Shown here in pieces: positions 9,753 to 20,602 of a stretch of DNA of 64,000 nucleotides (position 1 is its first letter; each line of letters begins with the position of its first letter). The notes below the pieces were generated by a model. It ran no database searches. It saw only the letters and a list, made by a program, of their open reading frames with translations, and had not been told where the DNA came from. A program made the translations under genes and the position numbers. Source of the DNA: Butyrivibrio sp. (GTDB lineage Bacteria > Bacillota > Clostridia > Lachnospirales > Lachnospiraceae); NCBI RefSeq assembly GCF_017635265.1, contig NZ_JAGBLU010000137.1, forward strand, positions 1 to 64,000, given 5' to 3'.

Positions 9753-9973
9753 ACGTCAGTTAAAGCACTATAATATCGGAACCTTTTAGGGAAATATTTC
9801 CTGTCTGATTCCCTGTTTCCCATGGATAAGATTTCTTCTAGAAAAAATAGTGAATTTTGTGTGAATAAGTTATATAATGATTTTTAGATGCTGAAGGAAA
9901 CGGACTTTAGCATATGTTTTACATCTATAGTATAGTCAGCGCTTGATATCTGAAATAAGAGGGGATTTCCGAT

Positions 9974-11113
9974 ATGAATGCCAGTAACTTGCAGAGAAAG
10001 TTATCTCATAAGGAAAAGATAATTTTCAATGTTCAAAAATTTAATAGAAAACATAAGGCTCTTTCCTTTTTAGGACTTGCCTATGCAGTAATATCAATTA
10101 CAGGCTACAACTTTTTGTTTTATTTCTATAGCAATGCAAAGAGATTTATAAGTCTTGCGTGCATCCTGCTTTTCTTTGTATCAAGTAGTAGTTTTTCTTA
10201 TCCTGCAATGTCTCTTAATATCAGCTTTGATTCTGATATGAATATTGATGGTTATACAGGTGAAAGTACAGACAATTTGTCAGCTCTTGTTGGTTATGAG
10301 TCACAGGCAGAGCTGTCTGTAACAACTGTGGATGAAACGCTTATTGAAGAGGCAATGGACAGTAACAATCCTGATGCAAATGAGGCAGAGCATACAGTTT
10401 CTGATAATATAGCAAATTTATCGGAAATTTTGGCTGCCACATCAGAGAGTAGTGAAGTAAGTGATGAGGAATCTATAATTTCATCTGAGGAAGTAGAACA
10501 GCAGGTTCCGCTTGCAGCTACAATGGCAGATTATTCTTTTGACAGTGATGACTGGCAGATTATTCTGGTAAATAAGCAGCATCCGATTCCAGATGATTAT
10601 GAAGTGCAGCTTGGAACCATTAGCGGCTCCATGCGCTGCGATGAGAGAATTATCTCGCCGCTTCTGGAGATGATGAGGGCAGCCAGTAAGGATGGCGTTA
10701 ATCTTATAATCTGCTCGCCCTACAGAGATATGGATCGTCAGACAATGCTTTTTACCAATAAGGTTGACAGGTACATGAATGGCGGTATGTCATATATGGA
10801 AGCTTATAATCTTGCGTCTCAGGCGGTTACTGTTCCGGGATCTTCTGAGCATCAGATAGGACTTGCTATTGATATTATTTGTGACGGATATTCCAGTCTT
10901 GATGAAGGTTTTGCTGATACAACAGCCGGTAAATGGCTTGCGGATAATAGTTATAAGTATGGATTTATATTAAGATATCCACTTGGTAAAGAGGATATTA
11001 CAAGCATTGAATTTGAGCCGTGGCACTTTAGATACGTTGGCGTTGATGCAGCAACTGTTATGTATGAAAATGATATCTGCCTGGAAGAGTTCTGGAGCAC
11101 TTATGTTGATTGA
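9974..11113 (+). CDS. D-alanyl-D-alanine carboxypeptidase, VanY / M15B family
   Basis: Membrane-anchored peptidoglycan carboxypeptidase expected to trim the terminal D-Ala from stem peptides outside the cell. The N-terminus has a Lys/Arg-rich stretch and hydrophobic segments (about 33-75), then an acidic Ser/Glu-rich linker (about 85-180), then the M15 domain. Zinc ligands are visible as SEHQIGLAIDI (H293, D300) and EPWHFRYVG (H351), with E348 the likely catalytic base. A GAGGGG site lies upstream of the ATG. It ends eight bases before tgt. VanY-like enzymes are widespread in Firmicutes, and no vanHAX genes are here, so this is a cell-wall remodelling enzyme rather than evidence of glycopeptide resistance. 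Confidence 0.85.
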   Translation: MNASNLQRKLSHKEKIIFNVQKFNRKHKALSFLGLAYAVISITGYNFLFYFYSNAKRFISLACILLFFVSSSSFSYPAMSLNISFDSDMNIDGYTGESTDNLSALVGYESQAELSVTTVDETLIEEAMDSNNPDANEAEHTVSDNIANLSEILAATSESSEVSDEESIISSEEVEQQVPLAATMADYSFDSDDWQIILVNKQHPIPDDYEVQLGTISGSMRCDERIISPLLEMMRAASKDGVNLIICSPYRDMDRQTMLFTNKVDRYMNGGMSYMEAYNLASQAVTVPGSSEHQIGLAIDIICDGYSSLDEGFADTTAGKWLADNSYKYGFILRYPLGKEDITSIEFEPWHFRYVGVDAATVMYENDICLEEFWSTYVD

Positions 11114-11121
11114 GGAAGTTT

Positions 11122-12303
11122 ATGTACAAAATATTAAAAAAGGATGGAAACGCCAAAAGAGCTGAATTTACAACTGTTCATGGCGTTATCCAGACTCCCG
11201 TATTTATGAATGTTGCCACAGTAGCAGCAATTAAAGGAGGAGTTTCTACAGAGGACCTTGAGGGGATTGATACTCAGGTTGTCCTTTCCAATACTTATCA
11301 TTTGCATTTAAGACCGGGGGATGAGCTAGTTTACAGAATGGGCGGACTGCATAAGTTTATGTCATGCAACAAGCCCATTTTGACGGATTCAGGCGGATTC
11401 CAGGTCTTTTCTCTTGCCAAGACCCGTAAGATAAGAGAAGAAGGTGTATATTTTCATTCTCACATAGACGGTCACAAGCTTTTTATGGGACCTGAACAGA
11501 GTATGAGGATTCAGTCGCATCTGGGCTCCACCATAGCAATGGCATTTGATGAATGTCCGTCAGCCAAGGCTGAGCATGAGTATGTTCAGATGTCGGTAGA
11601 CAGAACTACCAGATGGCTTCTTAGATGCAAAAAAGAGATGGAGAGATTAAACGGTCTTGAATACACGGTTAATCATGATCAAATGCTTTTTGGAATAAAT
11701 CAGGGTGCAATCTTTGATGATATAAGAATTGAGCATGCAAAGCGTATAAGTGAATTTGATCTTGACGGATATGCGGTAGGAGGACTTGCAGTTGGTGAGT
11801 CTCATGAGGAAATGTATCACGTGCTTGACACAGTAGTACCATTTCTTCCTGAGAATAAGCCTACTTATCTTATGGGTGTCGGGACCCCTGCAAATATATT
11901 GGAAGCTGTTGAAAGAGGCGTTGACTTCTTTGACTGTGTATATCCAAGCAGAAACGGTCGACATGGGCATCTTTATACGAACAGAGGGCATATCAATATT
12001 TTAAATGCCAGATATGAAATGGATGATACTCCGATTGAAGAGGGATGTGGCTGTCCTGCCTGCAGAAGGTATTCCAAAGCCTACATCAGACACCTTCTTA
12101 AGGCTGGTGAGATGCTTGGCATGAGACTTTGCGTTCTTCATAATCTTTATTTCTATAATCATATGATGACAGAGATAAGGCAGGCTATTGAAAAAGGTGA
12201 GTTTTCTGCTTATAAGAAGAGAAAGCTTGAAGGTATGCTTGAGTTTGATTCACAGCCCGTTTCGCAGGACTATAATATTGCGAGGAACTGGCGTAAAGGT
12301 TAA
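11122..12303 (+). CDS. tgt: Queuine tRNA-ribosyltransferase
   Basis: Exchanges guanine 34 of GUN-anticodon tRNAs for the queuosine precursor preQ1. Hallmarks are DSGGFQVFS, the nucleophile region FFDCVYPSRNGRHG, and a zinc site formed by CGCPAC with a downstream Cys and His (LCVLHNLYF). The 393-residue length is standard. I choose the ATG at 11122, with GAGGA five bases upstream; an upstream in-frame TTG at 11110 lies before that site. The next gene is yajC, a neighbourhood (tgt-yajC) that is conserved across many bacteria. Confidence 0.95.
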   Translation: MYKILKKDGNAKRAEFTTVHGVIQTPVFMNVATVAAIKGGVSTEDLEGIDTQVVLSNTYHLHLRPGDELVYRMGGLHKFMSCNKPILTDSGGFQVFSLAKTRKIREEGVYFHSHIDGHKLFMGPEQSMRIQSHLGSTIAMAFDECPSAKAEHEYVQMSVDRTTRWLLRCKKEMERLNGLEYTVNHDQMLFGINQGAIFDDIRIEHAKRISEFDLDGYAVGGLAVGESHEEMYHVLDTVVPFLPENKPTYLMGVGTPANILEAVERGVDFFDCVYPSRNGRHGHLYTNRGHINILNARYEMDDTPIEEGCGCPACRRYSKAYIRHLLKAGEMLGMRLCVLHNLYFYNHMMTEIRQAIEKGEFSAYKKRKLEGMLEFDSQPVSQDYNIARNWRKG

Positions 12304-12414
12304 GAAAAATCAAGTCCAAATTGATTTATCTTAATTGATGTTTTTATTTACTTGAATTTGAGTTTTCTTTTTAGTATTATTGTTTGGTATATATAACTAG
12401 TTTTGGAGGAAGGT

Positions 12415-12774
12415 ATGGGATTATTTTTAACTACTGAGGCTACCGGCACTTCTAGTACGGCATTTATAACAACTATTCTTATTTATGCTGTGTTCATGGT
12501 AGCTATCTACTTCTTGTTTATGCGCCCTAATAGAAAAGAGCAGAAGCAGAAAGCACAGGTGCTTGCTTCTCTTGCAGTTGGAGACAGCGTTAGAACAACA
12601 GGCGGTTTCATCGGCACAGTAATTGATATCAATGATGATATGGTAATCGTTGAATTTGGTAACAACAAGAACTGTCGTATTCCTATGGTTAAGGAAGCTA
12701 TTGTCGAAGTTGAGAAGCCTGAAGATGCAGTTGCTGCTGCAGCATCAGATAGTAAGGACTCAAAGAAAAAATAA
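12415..12774 (+). CDS. yajC: Preprotein translocase subunit YajC
   Basis: Small accessory subunit of the Sec-DF-YajC translocase complex. One transmembrane helix (about 17-38) is followed by the hallmark FMRPNRKEQK and a short soluble domain with VGDSVRTTGGFIGTV. The tail is rich in Ala, Asp and Lys. At 119 residues it is typical. The ATG at 12415 has GGAGG five bases upstream; the in-frame TTG at 12403 is part of that site. SecD and SecF are not in the window. Confidence 0.93.
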   Translation: MGLFLTTEATGTSSTAFITTILIYAVFMVAIYFLFMRPNRKEQKQKAQVLASLAVGDSVRTTGGFIGTVIDINDDMVIVEFGNNKNCRIPMVKEAIVEVEKPEDAVAAAASDSKDSKKK

Positions 12775-12785
12775 TTGACAGATTT

Positions 12786-12818
12786 AAGCCTGGCCAAGGT
12801 GCGCCCCTGGTCAGGCTT
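12786..12818 (+). terminator. Hairpin between yajC and leuB
   Basis: AAGCCTGGCCA (12786-12796) pairs with TGGTCAGGCTT (12808-12818), eleven pairs with one G-U, but the following bases are ATTCTATAAG, not a clean T run. It may be an inefficient terminator for tgt-yajC or a leader hairpin for the branched-chain amino acid genes. No leader peptide or T-box sequence is visible. Confidence 0.5.
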
Positions 12819-12854
12819 ATTCTATAAGCAAATATTTTACAAAGGAGCTAGGGG

Positions 12855-13952
12855 ATGAAGCTGAATATTACATGTATTCCGGGAGATGGAATCGGTCCTG
12901 AAATAGTAACAGAAGCAAAAAAGGTTCTTGATAAGGTATGTGAAAAGTATGGGCATGAAATAGTTTACAAGGATGTTCTTATGGGAGGATGTTCTATTGA
13001 TGCCTATGGTGTGCCGTTAACGGATGAAACGATAACTGCCTGTAAAAAAGCAGATGCGTGTCTTATGGGATCTATTGGCGGAGACACCAGTACGTCTCCA
13101 TGGTATAAGCTGGAGCCTTCAAAGAGGCCTGAAGCAGGACTTTTGGGGCTGCGTAAAGCACTTAATCTGTTTGCCAATTTAAGACCGGCATATCTTTATC
13201 CGGAGCTTAAGGAAGCTTGTCCTTTAAAAAAGGAAGAGGCTGAAAAGGGTTTTGACATGCTGATTATGAGAGAGCTTACAGGAGGCTTATACTTTGGTGA
13301 GAGATCTACCAGAGAAGTGGATGGAGAGCTTGTTGCCTGTGACAGTCTTGTATACAAAGAGAGCGAGATCAGACGTATTGCCATTAAGGCCTTTGAAGTG
13401 GCCAGGAAAAGACGTAAGTCGGTTATCAGTGTTGATAAGGCTAATGTCCTTGATTCTTCAAGACTTTGGAGAAAGGTTGTCAACGAAGTCAGAGAAGATT
13501 ATCCGGATGTGGAGCTTTCGCATATGCTTGTCGATAACTGTGCCATGCAGCTTGTAAAGAGCCCTTCTTCATTTGATGTGGTTCTTACAGAGAATATGTT
13601 TGGAGATATTTTATCTGATGAAGCCAGCATGATAACAGGTTCAATCGGAATGTTGCCAAGTGCTTCTTTAAATGATTCCAGCTTTGGATTGTATGAGCCA
13701 AGCCATGGAAGCGCACCTGATATTGCAGGAAAAGATATAGCCAATCCGATAGCTACAATTCTCTCGGCAGCTATGATGCTCAGGTATTCATTTAATCTTG
13801 ATAAAGAAGCCGATTCTATAGAAAATGCAGTTAAGCAGGTACTTAAAGAAGGCTACAGAACAAAGGATCTCTGCCTTAACGAGAAGGAATCTTTTGAGAT
13901 AGTCGGCTGCAGAAAAATGGGGGATCTGATTGCTGAACGAGTTAACAGTTGA
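12855..13952 (+). CDS. leuB: 3-isopropylmalate dehydrogenase
   Basis: Third committed step of leucine synthesis: NAD-dependent oxidative decarboxylation of 3-isopropylmalate. Visible family blocks include [37 protein letters not shown], the Lys/Asp region [41 protein letters not shown] and the nucleotide-binding end [16 protein letters not shown]. Length 365 is normal. AAAGGAG stands seven bases before the ATG. No leuA, leuC or leuD is adjacent, so the leucine pathway is dispersed. The last 23 bases overlap the following membrane-protein gene. Confidence 0.95.
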   Translation: MKLNITCIPGDGIGPEIVTEAKKVLDKVCEKYGHEIVYKDVLMGGCSIDAYGVPLTDETITACKKADACLMGSIGGDTSTSPWYKLEPSKRPEAGLLGLRKALNLFANLRPAYLYPELKEACPLKKEEAEKGFDMLIMRELTGGLYFGERSTREVDGELVACDSLVYKESEIRRIAIKAFEVARKRRKSVISVDKANVLDSSRLWRKVVNEVREDYPDVELSHMLVDNCAMQLVKSPSSFDVVLTENMFGDILSDEASMITGSIGMLPSASLNDSSFGLYEPSHGSAPDIAGKDIANPIATILSAAMMLRYSFNLDKEADSIENAVKQVLKEGYRTKDLCLNEKESFEIVGCRKMGDLIAERVNS

Positions 13953-15624
13953 AAAAACAGAAAAGAAAATATATGACTTTTTGCCGCATGAGCCGGAAAC
14001 TATAGCCATGACTCTTTTGGTAATAGGTATGGGAGCATATTATTTGTGGAGGATGTTTGCCATAACGCCACAATATGATGAGCTTTATACTTATTACACA
14101 TTTATCAGTAAGGGACCTGTATACGCAGCAATTCATTGGCCGCTTCCCAATAATCATGTTGGATATTCTGTATTTTCAGCCATTATTGATCTGTTTGGAA
14201 ATTCATATTTTGGTCTAAGGGGAGTTTCTTTTGTCTGTGCTATAAGCAACCTGATTCTGGTCTATAGGATATGTAAGAGATTCTTTTCCCATTGGCTTCC
14301 ATTTGCAGCAGCATTACTCTATGCTTCAATGCAGGTTGTTAATGAATACAGTGTCCAGGGCAGGGGCTATACACTTGCTACATTATGTTTTTTGCTGTCG
14401 ATTTATTGTACTTGCCAGATATGCAGTCTGAATGAAAAAAAGAATTATTTGTATTTTTCATTATTTGGAGTACTTGTTATAGGTCTTTACACTGTTCCAA
14501 GCAGTGTTTACTGGGTTATACCAGTGGGACTGTCCGGAGCATTGTACTTATTTATAAATGCTTTTAGAAGTAAAAATGTATATGACAATAAGGCTGATAA
14601 TATCTATAGAAAGAAGCTGATAAAACTTATTTTTACCGGCATTATGGCAGCGCTTTTTACGTTGTTTTTATATTCTGTAATCTGGCTTGCCATAGGTTCT
14701 AATCTTTTGGTTAAGACAGAAGGAACTGAGTTTTATGGCTGGACTCATGGGGCAGTCCTTTTAAGAAGTCCTTTGAAGGCTCTTTTAACAGGCGTTAATT
14801 ATATGCTTTCACAGCCTTACATTCAAAGCCTTGAACCTGATGTGTTCTGGCAGAGATATATCGGATGGAATATGAGCATGTTAAACTATATGCTTCCCGG
14901 TCTTGTAGCAGTTCTTTTTATATTTATCATTGCGGGAATGGGATGCATGATATATGAATGCTTCAAGCATTTTGAATATAGCAGAACGGTTATCAATCTG
15001 GTTGCCATAGTTAATCTTTTGTTTATCGGCATAATGCTTATAGTTCAAAAGAAGCTCCCGTATCTCAGGGTTTTTGGTTACAGCAGTTTTATTGTTGTTT
15101 TGTGTATTTGTGCAACATTGGAAAGGCTTATAAATGTGACCATAAGATTGTATAACAGGAAAACTTCAGGTTTATCCGGTGATGCTATCCTTTCCAGGGA
15201 AACTGAAACAATTACCAGAAGAGAAAAGTGGTATTCGGGACTTGGAGTTTATATTCCAACAATAATTATAGCGGTTTTATTTGTATTCAGGGTTACAAGT
15301 TCTGATTTTAACTGTCAGCTTGGAAACAGGGAGAATGAGCTTTTTAACACACTTTATATAGCAGATGTGCTTAAAAAAAATAATCCGGCTGCACTTGACT
15401 GTGATCAGCAATATCTTATGAAATTCGGCTGGGATATAGACTGCACCAAGACAGATGTTGATGATGCAGACATGGTCATTATCGATAAAGATATGTTGCA
15501 AAGCGGATATAGTGGGGAAGATTTTTGGAAGTTTTACCAGACAAATGAGACGATCAATTGGGATTATCTTAAGACTATGCGAGTCATTTACGAAAGTGAA
15601 GACTTTGTATTATATGTAAAGTAA
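13930..15624 (+). CDS. Polytopic membrane protein, GT-C (ArnT/PMT-like) fold suspected
   Basis: Not confidently recognised. The 564-residue product has about ten to twelve hydrophobic segments over its first 450 residues. After the first helix the loop holds [10 protein letters not shown] with adjacent acidic residues D50-E51, and [12 protein letters not shown], which is how lipid-linked GT-C glycosyltransferases of the GT39/ArnT type begin. A soluble C-terminal part follows. I use the TTG at 13930, five bases after GGGGGA and overlapping leuB by 23 bases; the first ATG is at 14008. It lies inside the leuB-ilvD-ilvB run, 15 bases before ilvD, so it is co-transcribed with amino acid genes without an obvious functional link. 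Confidence 0.55.
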   Translation: MLNELTVEKTEKKIYDFLPHEPETIAMTLLVIGMGAYYLWRMFAITPQYDELYTYYTFISKGPVYAAIHWPLPNNHVGYSVFSAIIDLFGNSYFGLRGVSFVCAISNLILVYRICKRFFSHWLPFAAALLYASMQVVNEYSVQGRGYTLATLCFLLSIYCTCQICSLNEKKNYLYFSLFGVLVIGLYTVPSSVYWVIPVGLSGALYLFINAFRSKNVYDNKADNIYRKKLIKLIFTGIMAALFTLFLYSVIWLAIGSNLLVKTEGTEFYGWTHGAVLLRSPLKALLTGVNYMLSQPYIQSLEPDVFWQRYIGWNMSMLNYMLPGLVAVLFIFIIAGMGCMIYECFKHFEYSRTVINLVAIVNLLFIGIMLIVQKKLPYLRVFGYSSFIVVLCICATLERLINVTIRLYNRKTSGLSGDAILSRETETITRREKWYSGLGVYIPTIIIAVLFVFRVTSSDFNCQLGNRENELFNTLYIADVLKKNNPAALDCDQQYLMKFGWDIDCTKTDVDDADMVIIDKDMLQSGYSGEDFWKFYQTNETINWDYLKTMRVIYESEDFVLYVK

Positions 15625-15639
15625 TAGGAGGAGAATATC

Positions 15640-17316
15640 ATGACAATGAACAGCGACAGAGTTATGAAAGGACTTCAGCAGGCACCTCACAGGAGTCTTT
15701 TTAATGCACTTGGTTTCACAGAAGAAGAGAGAAGAAAACCCTTAATTGGTATTGTCAGCTCTTACAATGAAATTGTTCCGGGCCACATGAATCTTGATAA
15801 GATCACTGAGGCAGTTAAGCTTGCAGTAGCAGAAGCCGGAGGAATGCCGGTTGTAGTACCTGCTATTGCTGTATGCGACGGAATTGCTATGGGACATATA
15901 GGAATGAAATATTCTCTGGTAACCAGAGACCTTATCGCAGACAGTACTGAATGTCTTGCAAAAGCTCATGCTTTCGATGGCATGGTGTGCATTCCGAACT
16001 GTGATAAAAATGTTCCCGGACTTTTGATGGCTGCAGCAAGAGTGAATATTCCTACTGTATTTGTTTCAGGTGGACCGATGATGGCAGGAAGAGTAGATGG
16101 ACATAAGACATCTCTTTCTTCAATGTTTGAGGCGGTTGGTAGTGTATCTGCAGGTAAAATGACTGAAGAAAAGCTTTGTGAGTATGAGGAAAAGGCATGT
16201 CCTACATGCGGTTCATGCTCCGGTATGTACACTGCCAATTCTATGAACTGTCTCACAGAGACAATCGGAATGGGACTTCCGGGAAATGGAACAATTCCTG
16301 CTGTATATTCAGCAAGAATCAGACTTGCTAAGCGCGCAGGATATGCTGTGATGGATCTTGTTAAAAAAGATATCAGACCAAAAGATATTATGACAAAAGA
16401 AGCTTTCATGAATGCTCTTACCATGGATATGGCACTTGGATGCTCAACAAATACAATGCTTCATTTGCCGGCCATTGCGCATGAAGCAGGTGTTGAACTT
16501 AACATGGAAATTGCCAATGAAGTTTCAAGCAGAACGCCGAATCTTTGTCATCTTGCTCCTGCCGGTCCTACATATATGGAAGACTTAAATGAAGCAGGTG
16601 GTGTTCTTGCCGTTATGTCTGAACTTGTTAAGAAAAACCTTCTTAATACAGATGTTATTACTGTTACTGGCAAAACAATAGCTGAAAATCTTGAGGGAGT
16701 AAAGAACCTAAACCCTGAAGTTATAAGACCTATTGAGAATCCATACATGCTCTCTGGCGGAATTGCTGTACTTAAGGGAAATATCGCGCCGGATACCGGT
16801 ATTGTAAAGAAATCTGCAGTAGTACCCGAAATGATGGTTCATGAAGGTCCTGCAAGAGTATTTGATTGTGAAGAAGATGCTATAGCAGCTATTCTTGGTG
16901 GTAAGATTGTTTCAGGCGATGTTGTTGTTATAAGGTATGAGGGACCAAAGGGTGGTCCCGGTATGAGAGAGATGCTTAATCCTACATCTGCAATTGCCGG
17001 AATGGGACTTGGCTCTTCCGTAGCGCTTATTACTGATGGAAGATTTTCCGGTGCAAGCCGTGGTGCTTCTATCGGTCATGTTTCTCCTGAAGCTGCTGTA
17101 GGCGGACCAATTGCTCTTATTGAAGAGGGAGATATCATAAGTATAGATATTCCAAATAATTCTCTTAATGTAAAGGTTTCAGATGAAGTACTTGCTGAGA
17201 GAAGAAAGAACTGGAAACCAAGAGAACCTAAGGTTACAACAGGATATCTTGCCCGTTACCGCGAACTTGTAACAAGTGGTAATCGCGGAGCTATCTTGGA
17301 AATTCCAAGATGTTGA
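15640..17316 (+). CDS. ilvD: Dihydroxy-acid dehydratase
   Basis: Fe-S dehydratase of valine and isoleucine synthesis, producing 2-keto acids from 2,3-dihydroxy acids. The cluster cysteines are seen in [15 protein letters not shown] and [16 protein letters not shown]; further blocks are [24 protein letters not shown] and [10 protein letters not shown]. At 558 residues it is standard. AGGAGGAG precedes the ATG by about seven bases. It is followed after 46 bases by ilvB. Confidence 0.95.
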   Translation: MTMNSDRVMKGLQQAPHRSLFNALGFTEEERRKPLIGIVSSYNEIVPGHMNLDKITEAVKLAVAEAGGMPVVVPAIAVCDGIAMGHIGMKYSLVTRDLIADSTECLAKAHAFDGMVCIPNCDKNVPGLLMAAARVNIPTVFVSGGPMMAGRVDGHKTSLSSMFEAVGSVSAGKMTEEKLCEYEEKACPTCGSCSGMYTANSMNCLTETIGMGLPGNGTIPAVYSARIRLAKRAGYAVMDLVKKDIRPKDIMTKEAFMNALTMDMALGCSTNTMLHLPAIAHEAGVELNMEIANEVSSRTPNLCHLAPAGPTYMEDLNEAGGVLAVMSELVKKNLLNTDVITVTGKTIAENLEGVKNLNPEVIRPIENPYMLSGGIAVLKGNIAPDTGIVKKSAVVPEMMVHEGPARVFDCEEDAIAAILGGKIVSGDVVVIRYEGPKGGPGMREMLNPTSAIAGMGLGSSVALITDGRFSGASRGASIGHVSPEAAVGGPIALIEEGDIISIDIPNNSLNVKVSDEVLAERRKNWKPREPKVTTGYLARYRELVTSGNRGAILEIPRC

Positions 17317-17362
17317 TTAACTGAATAAAATATGGAAAACTACTGAATTAAGGAGCTTAATC

Positions 17363-19042
17363 ATGCAGTTAACAGGAGCACAGATTGTTTTAGAGTGTCT
17401 CAAGGAGCAGGGCGTTGATACCGTTTTTGGATATCCCGGTGGCACTATACTTAATATCTATGATGAATTATACAAACAGCAGAATGATTTTTTACATATC
17501 AGAACGTCACATGAGCAGGGAGCTGCTCATGCGGCAGATGGATATGCCAGATCAACCGGTAAAGTCGGAGTGTGCATGGCTACCAGCGGGCCGGGTTCCA
17601 CAAATCTTGTGACAGGCATTGCTACAGCATATATGGATTCTGTTCCGATGGTTGCTATAACATGTAATGTAAATTTGCCTTTGCTCGGTAAAGACTCTTT
17701 TCAGGAGGTGGATATTGCCGGAATTACGATGCCCATCACAAAACATGGCTACATTGTAAAAGATGTAAAAGAACTTGCAAGTACACTACGAAAAGCTTTT
17801 AAGATTGCAAAGAGCGGTCGTCCGGGACCTGTTCTTGTCGATATTACCAAAGATGTTACTCAGAAGAGCTGCGATTATAAGGCGGTAAAAATAGAAAATG
17901 AAAAGCCTGAAGCTTTATTTACACATGATGATATTCTTAATGCTGTAAAAATGATCAAGGCATCAAAAAGACCATACATTTATGTTGGTGGTGGTGCGGT
18001 CATATCGGGAGCTGCGGAGGAACTTAAGACCTTTGCGCACACTATTGATGCACCTGTGTGTGACACTTTGATGGGCAAGGGCGCTTTTGACGGTACAGAT
18101 GAGCTTTACACAGGCATGATCGGTATGCATGGAACAAAGACATCAAATTTTGGTGTCAGCGAGTGCGACCTTTTGATTACTTTGGGAGCAAGGTTTTCAG
18201 ACAGAGTAACCGGTAATGCCAAGACCTTTGCTTCGAAAGCCAAAATCCTTCAGATAGATATTGATGCGGCAGAGATCAATAAAAATATCAGAACAAATTT
18301 TGCGATTGTCGGTGATTTAAAGGAAGTTCTGGCAGGTATTAATGCCGAGATTTCACAGATGGATCATGCTGAATGGATTGCTAAGATTAATGATTATAAA
18401 AAGAAATATCCATTGAGCTATGAAACTGACAAGCTTACCTGTCCATATATTATTGAGGAGCTTGATAAGCTTACAAAAGGTGAAGCTATTATTTCTACAG
18501 ATGTTGGACAGCATCAGATGTGGGCAGCACAGTATTATAAGTTCAGACATCCAAGGACTTTTCTTACATCCGGTGGTCTTGGAACCATGGGATATGGCCT
18601 TGGTGCATGCATTGGTGCAAAAGCAGGCAATCCTGACAAGCTTTGTGTCAATGTAGCCGGTGATGGATGTTTTAGAATGAATATGAATGAACTTGCCACG
18701 GCTTCCAAGTATAACCTTCCTGTAATTGAAATCGTTATTAATAATAATGTGCTGGGAATGGTAAGACAGTGGCAGACTCTGTTTTACGAAAAGCATTATT
18801 CTCAGACAATTTTTGAGGATAAGGTCGATTATTGCAAAGTTGCTGAGGGCCTTGGCTGCGTTGCTTACAGGATAACCAAAAGGTCAGAAGTAGCATCTGT
18901 TCTAAAGAAAGCAATAAAATCCGACCGCCCGGTCGTTATTGATTGTATAATAGAAGAAGATGATAAGGTGTTCCCAATGGTTCCGGCAGGAGCATCTATC
19001 AGCGAGGCCTTTGATGCAGGTGATCTTGCTTCAAAGAAATAA
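17363..19042 (+). CDS. ilvB: Acetolactate synthase large (catalytic) subunit
   Basis: Thiamine-diphosphate enzyme joining two pyruvates, or pyruvate and 2-oxobutyrate, at the head of branched-chain amino acid synthesis. The cofactor-activating Glu is in TSHEQGAAHAADGYAR; the ThDP/Mg motif is GDGCFRMNMNELATA...NNN near residue 435-465. The FAD/quinone-like middle region and the length of 559 are typical. The regulatory small subunit gene ilvN, commonly adjacent, is missing here. SD AAGGAG is nine bases upstream. A catabolic AlsS-type enzyme is less likely, given the ilvD neighbour. Confidence 0.92.
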   Translation: MQLTGAQIVLECLKEQGVDTVFGYPGGTILNIYDELYKQQNDFLHIRTSHEQGAAHAADGYARSTGKVGVCMATSGPGSTNLVTGIATAYMDSVPMVAITCNVNLPLLGKDSFQEVDIAGITMPITKHGYIVKDVKELASTLRKAFKIAKSGRPGPVLVDITKDVTQKSCDYKAVKIENEKPEALFTHDDILNAVKMIKASKRPYIYVGGGAVISGAAEELKTFAHTIDAPVCDTLMGKGAFDGTDELYTGMIGMHGTKTSNFGVSECDLLITLGARFSDRVTGNAKTFASKAKILQIDIDAAEINKNIRTNFAIVGDLKEVLAGINAEISQMDHAEWIAKINDYKKKYPLSYETDKLTCPYIIEELDKLTKGEAIISTDVGQHQMWAAQYYKFRHPRTFLTSGGLGTMGYGLGACIGAKAGNPDKLCVNVAGDGCFRMNMNELATASKYNLPVIEIVINNNVLGMVRQWQTLFYEKHYSQTIFEDKVDYCKVAEGLGCVAYRITKRSEVASVLKKAIKSDRPVVIDCIIEEDDKVFPMVPAGASISEAFDAGDLASKK

Positions 19043-19069
19043 AAATGGAAAGTGATTTTGGGGGAGATC

Positions 19070-20596
19070 ATGAGTAAAGTTGTAAAGGGATTGTTGATTG
19101 TACTTGCTGCATCAGTTGCGGCATTTATAGCTGTTTATATAGGACTTGGATTTTATTATATGAATGGGTTCCCTTGCTTTACATGGATCAACGGTGTGTA
19201 TTGTACCGGAAAAAGTGTTGATGAAGTAAACGAAGAGCTCTGCCAAAAGTATCAGTATGATGGTATAAACGTCACTGATATTAGCGGAGCAGAGCTCTTT
19301 ATTTCTGCTAAGGATGCGGGTGTGAGTATAGACTTTACAAGTACTCTTGATTCGTATCTGTCTGATAAAAATCCTTTTGCCTGGGGCTATTATTTTTTTA
19401 AGGGCCTGGTTGCAAATTTTACTCCCGATGTTTCAATTGATGAAGAAAATGTAAAAAATATTATCTCTGATTGGGAAATTTTTCTCGATGGAGATAGTCT
19501 TGATATCAGTATAGAAAAAACAAAAGATAGTGGCTATGTGCTTAAAGACAATCTTAGCAAGGCTCCGGTAGAGGATAAGATAACTGAGGTTGTCACAGAT
19601 AGCATTATTTCGCTAAAAACAGACATTAAACTGTACAACTTTGACGGCTGCTATACGGATATTACGCTTAATGAAGAGCAGAAAAAGGTTATTGATCTTT
19701 TTGAGAAAATAGACGAAGTTCAGACTTGCGGTATCACTTATGAAATTGGAGAAGAGAAGCTGCAGATTGATAAGAACATTGCCGGTTCTTTTATTATGAC
19801 CGAAAGTGATATTGAAAGTGCAAAAGAAGAAAAAGTATCAAAAAACAAACCCGGCAGCGGATATTTTATTTTAGGTAATGAGGAACAGAAATTTCCTGAG
19901 GAGGAAGGCTTTTATAATATCTACGGGTTTCTTATTGATGAAAACGGAAATCTTATTCTGAGCGAAAACAAAATGTATGAGTGTTTATACAAAATGATGG
20001 CTGATCACGGTACTGAATGGGGGCTTAATCAGTATCAGGACGGCAATGAGAATGTAGATATTGCCATTAATAACAATAGTAAAGGCAATGGACTTGTTTA
20101 TGATATAAATTCTGAATTTGAGCATCTAAAAGAAGCATATATTTCAGGAAGTCAATCAAATGAAGAAGTAAGAAAACTGCAGTATCAGGATTCTGTAGTT
20201 TCTTATGATGCAAAAGAAAGTCTCGGAGAAACATATATAGAAGTAAACATGGGGAAACAGGAGCTGTCTTACTATGTTGATGGGAAACTCAATATGAATA
20301 TGCCTATAGTTACCGGAAATGTAAACAGGGGTAGAGGTACACCGACAGGAGTATTTCCGGTTTATAATAAACGATATCACACAAATCTTATCGGCGTGGA
20401 TTATGTTTCTTATGTAAATTATTGGCTTGGAGTTCACAAAGGAGTTGGCATTCACGATGCCACCTGGAGGTCAAAATTTGGAGAAGAAATATATAAAAGA
20501 GATGGCTCTCACGGCTGTATTAATTGTCCTCTTGATCAGGTTTCTCAGCTTTGGGAAGTTGTAGAAGTCGGGACTCCTGTGATTCTATATTACTGA
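19070..20596 (+). CDS. L,D-transpeptidase (YkuD domain) with peptidoglycan-binding region
   Basis: Cell-wall cross-linking enzyme anchored by one N-terminal helix (about 6-28). Residues about 30-330 resemble the repeated PG-binding module that precedes many Clostridial L,D-transpeptidases, and the C-terminal YkuD domain (about 385-508) ends in the catalytic motif SHGCINCP with H481 and C483, preceded by GIHDATW. It forms 3-3 cross-links or attaches proteins, and such enzymes resist most beta-lactams. I use the ATG at 19070 after GGGGGAG; a TTG at 19052 is upstream. A terminator follows. Confidence 0.85.
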   Translation: MSKVVKGLLIVLAASVAAFIAVYIGLGFYYMNGFPCFTWINGVYCTGKSVDEVNEELCQKYQYDGINVTDISGAELFISAKDAGVSIDFTSTLDSYLSDKNPFAWGYYFFKGLVANFTPDVSIDEENVKNIISDWEIFLDGDSLDISIEKTKDSGYVLKDNLSKAPVEDKITEVVTDSIISLKTDIKLYNFDGCYTDITLNEEQKKVIDLFEKIDEVQTCGITYEIGEEKLQIDKNIAGSFIMTESDIESAKEEKVSKNKPGSGYFILGNEEQKFPEEEGFYNIYGFLIDENGNLILSENKMYECLYKMMADHGTEWGLNQYQDGNENVDIAINNNSKGNGLVYDINSEFEHLKEAYISGSQSNEEVRKLQYQDSVVSYDAKESLGETYIEVNMGKQELSYYVDGKLNMNMPIVTGNVNRGRGTPTGVFPVYNKRYHTNLIGVDYVSYVNYWLGVHKGVGIHDATWRSKFGEEIYKRDGSHGCINCPLDQVSQLWEVVEVGTPVILYY

Positions 20597-20602
20597 TTCG
20601 GG

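Noticed and set aside
9974-11113. Glycopeptide resistance gene
   Set aside because: VanY-type carboxypeptidases are common housekeeping enzymes; no vanR/S/H/A/X genes accompany it.
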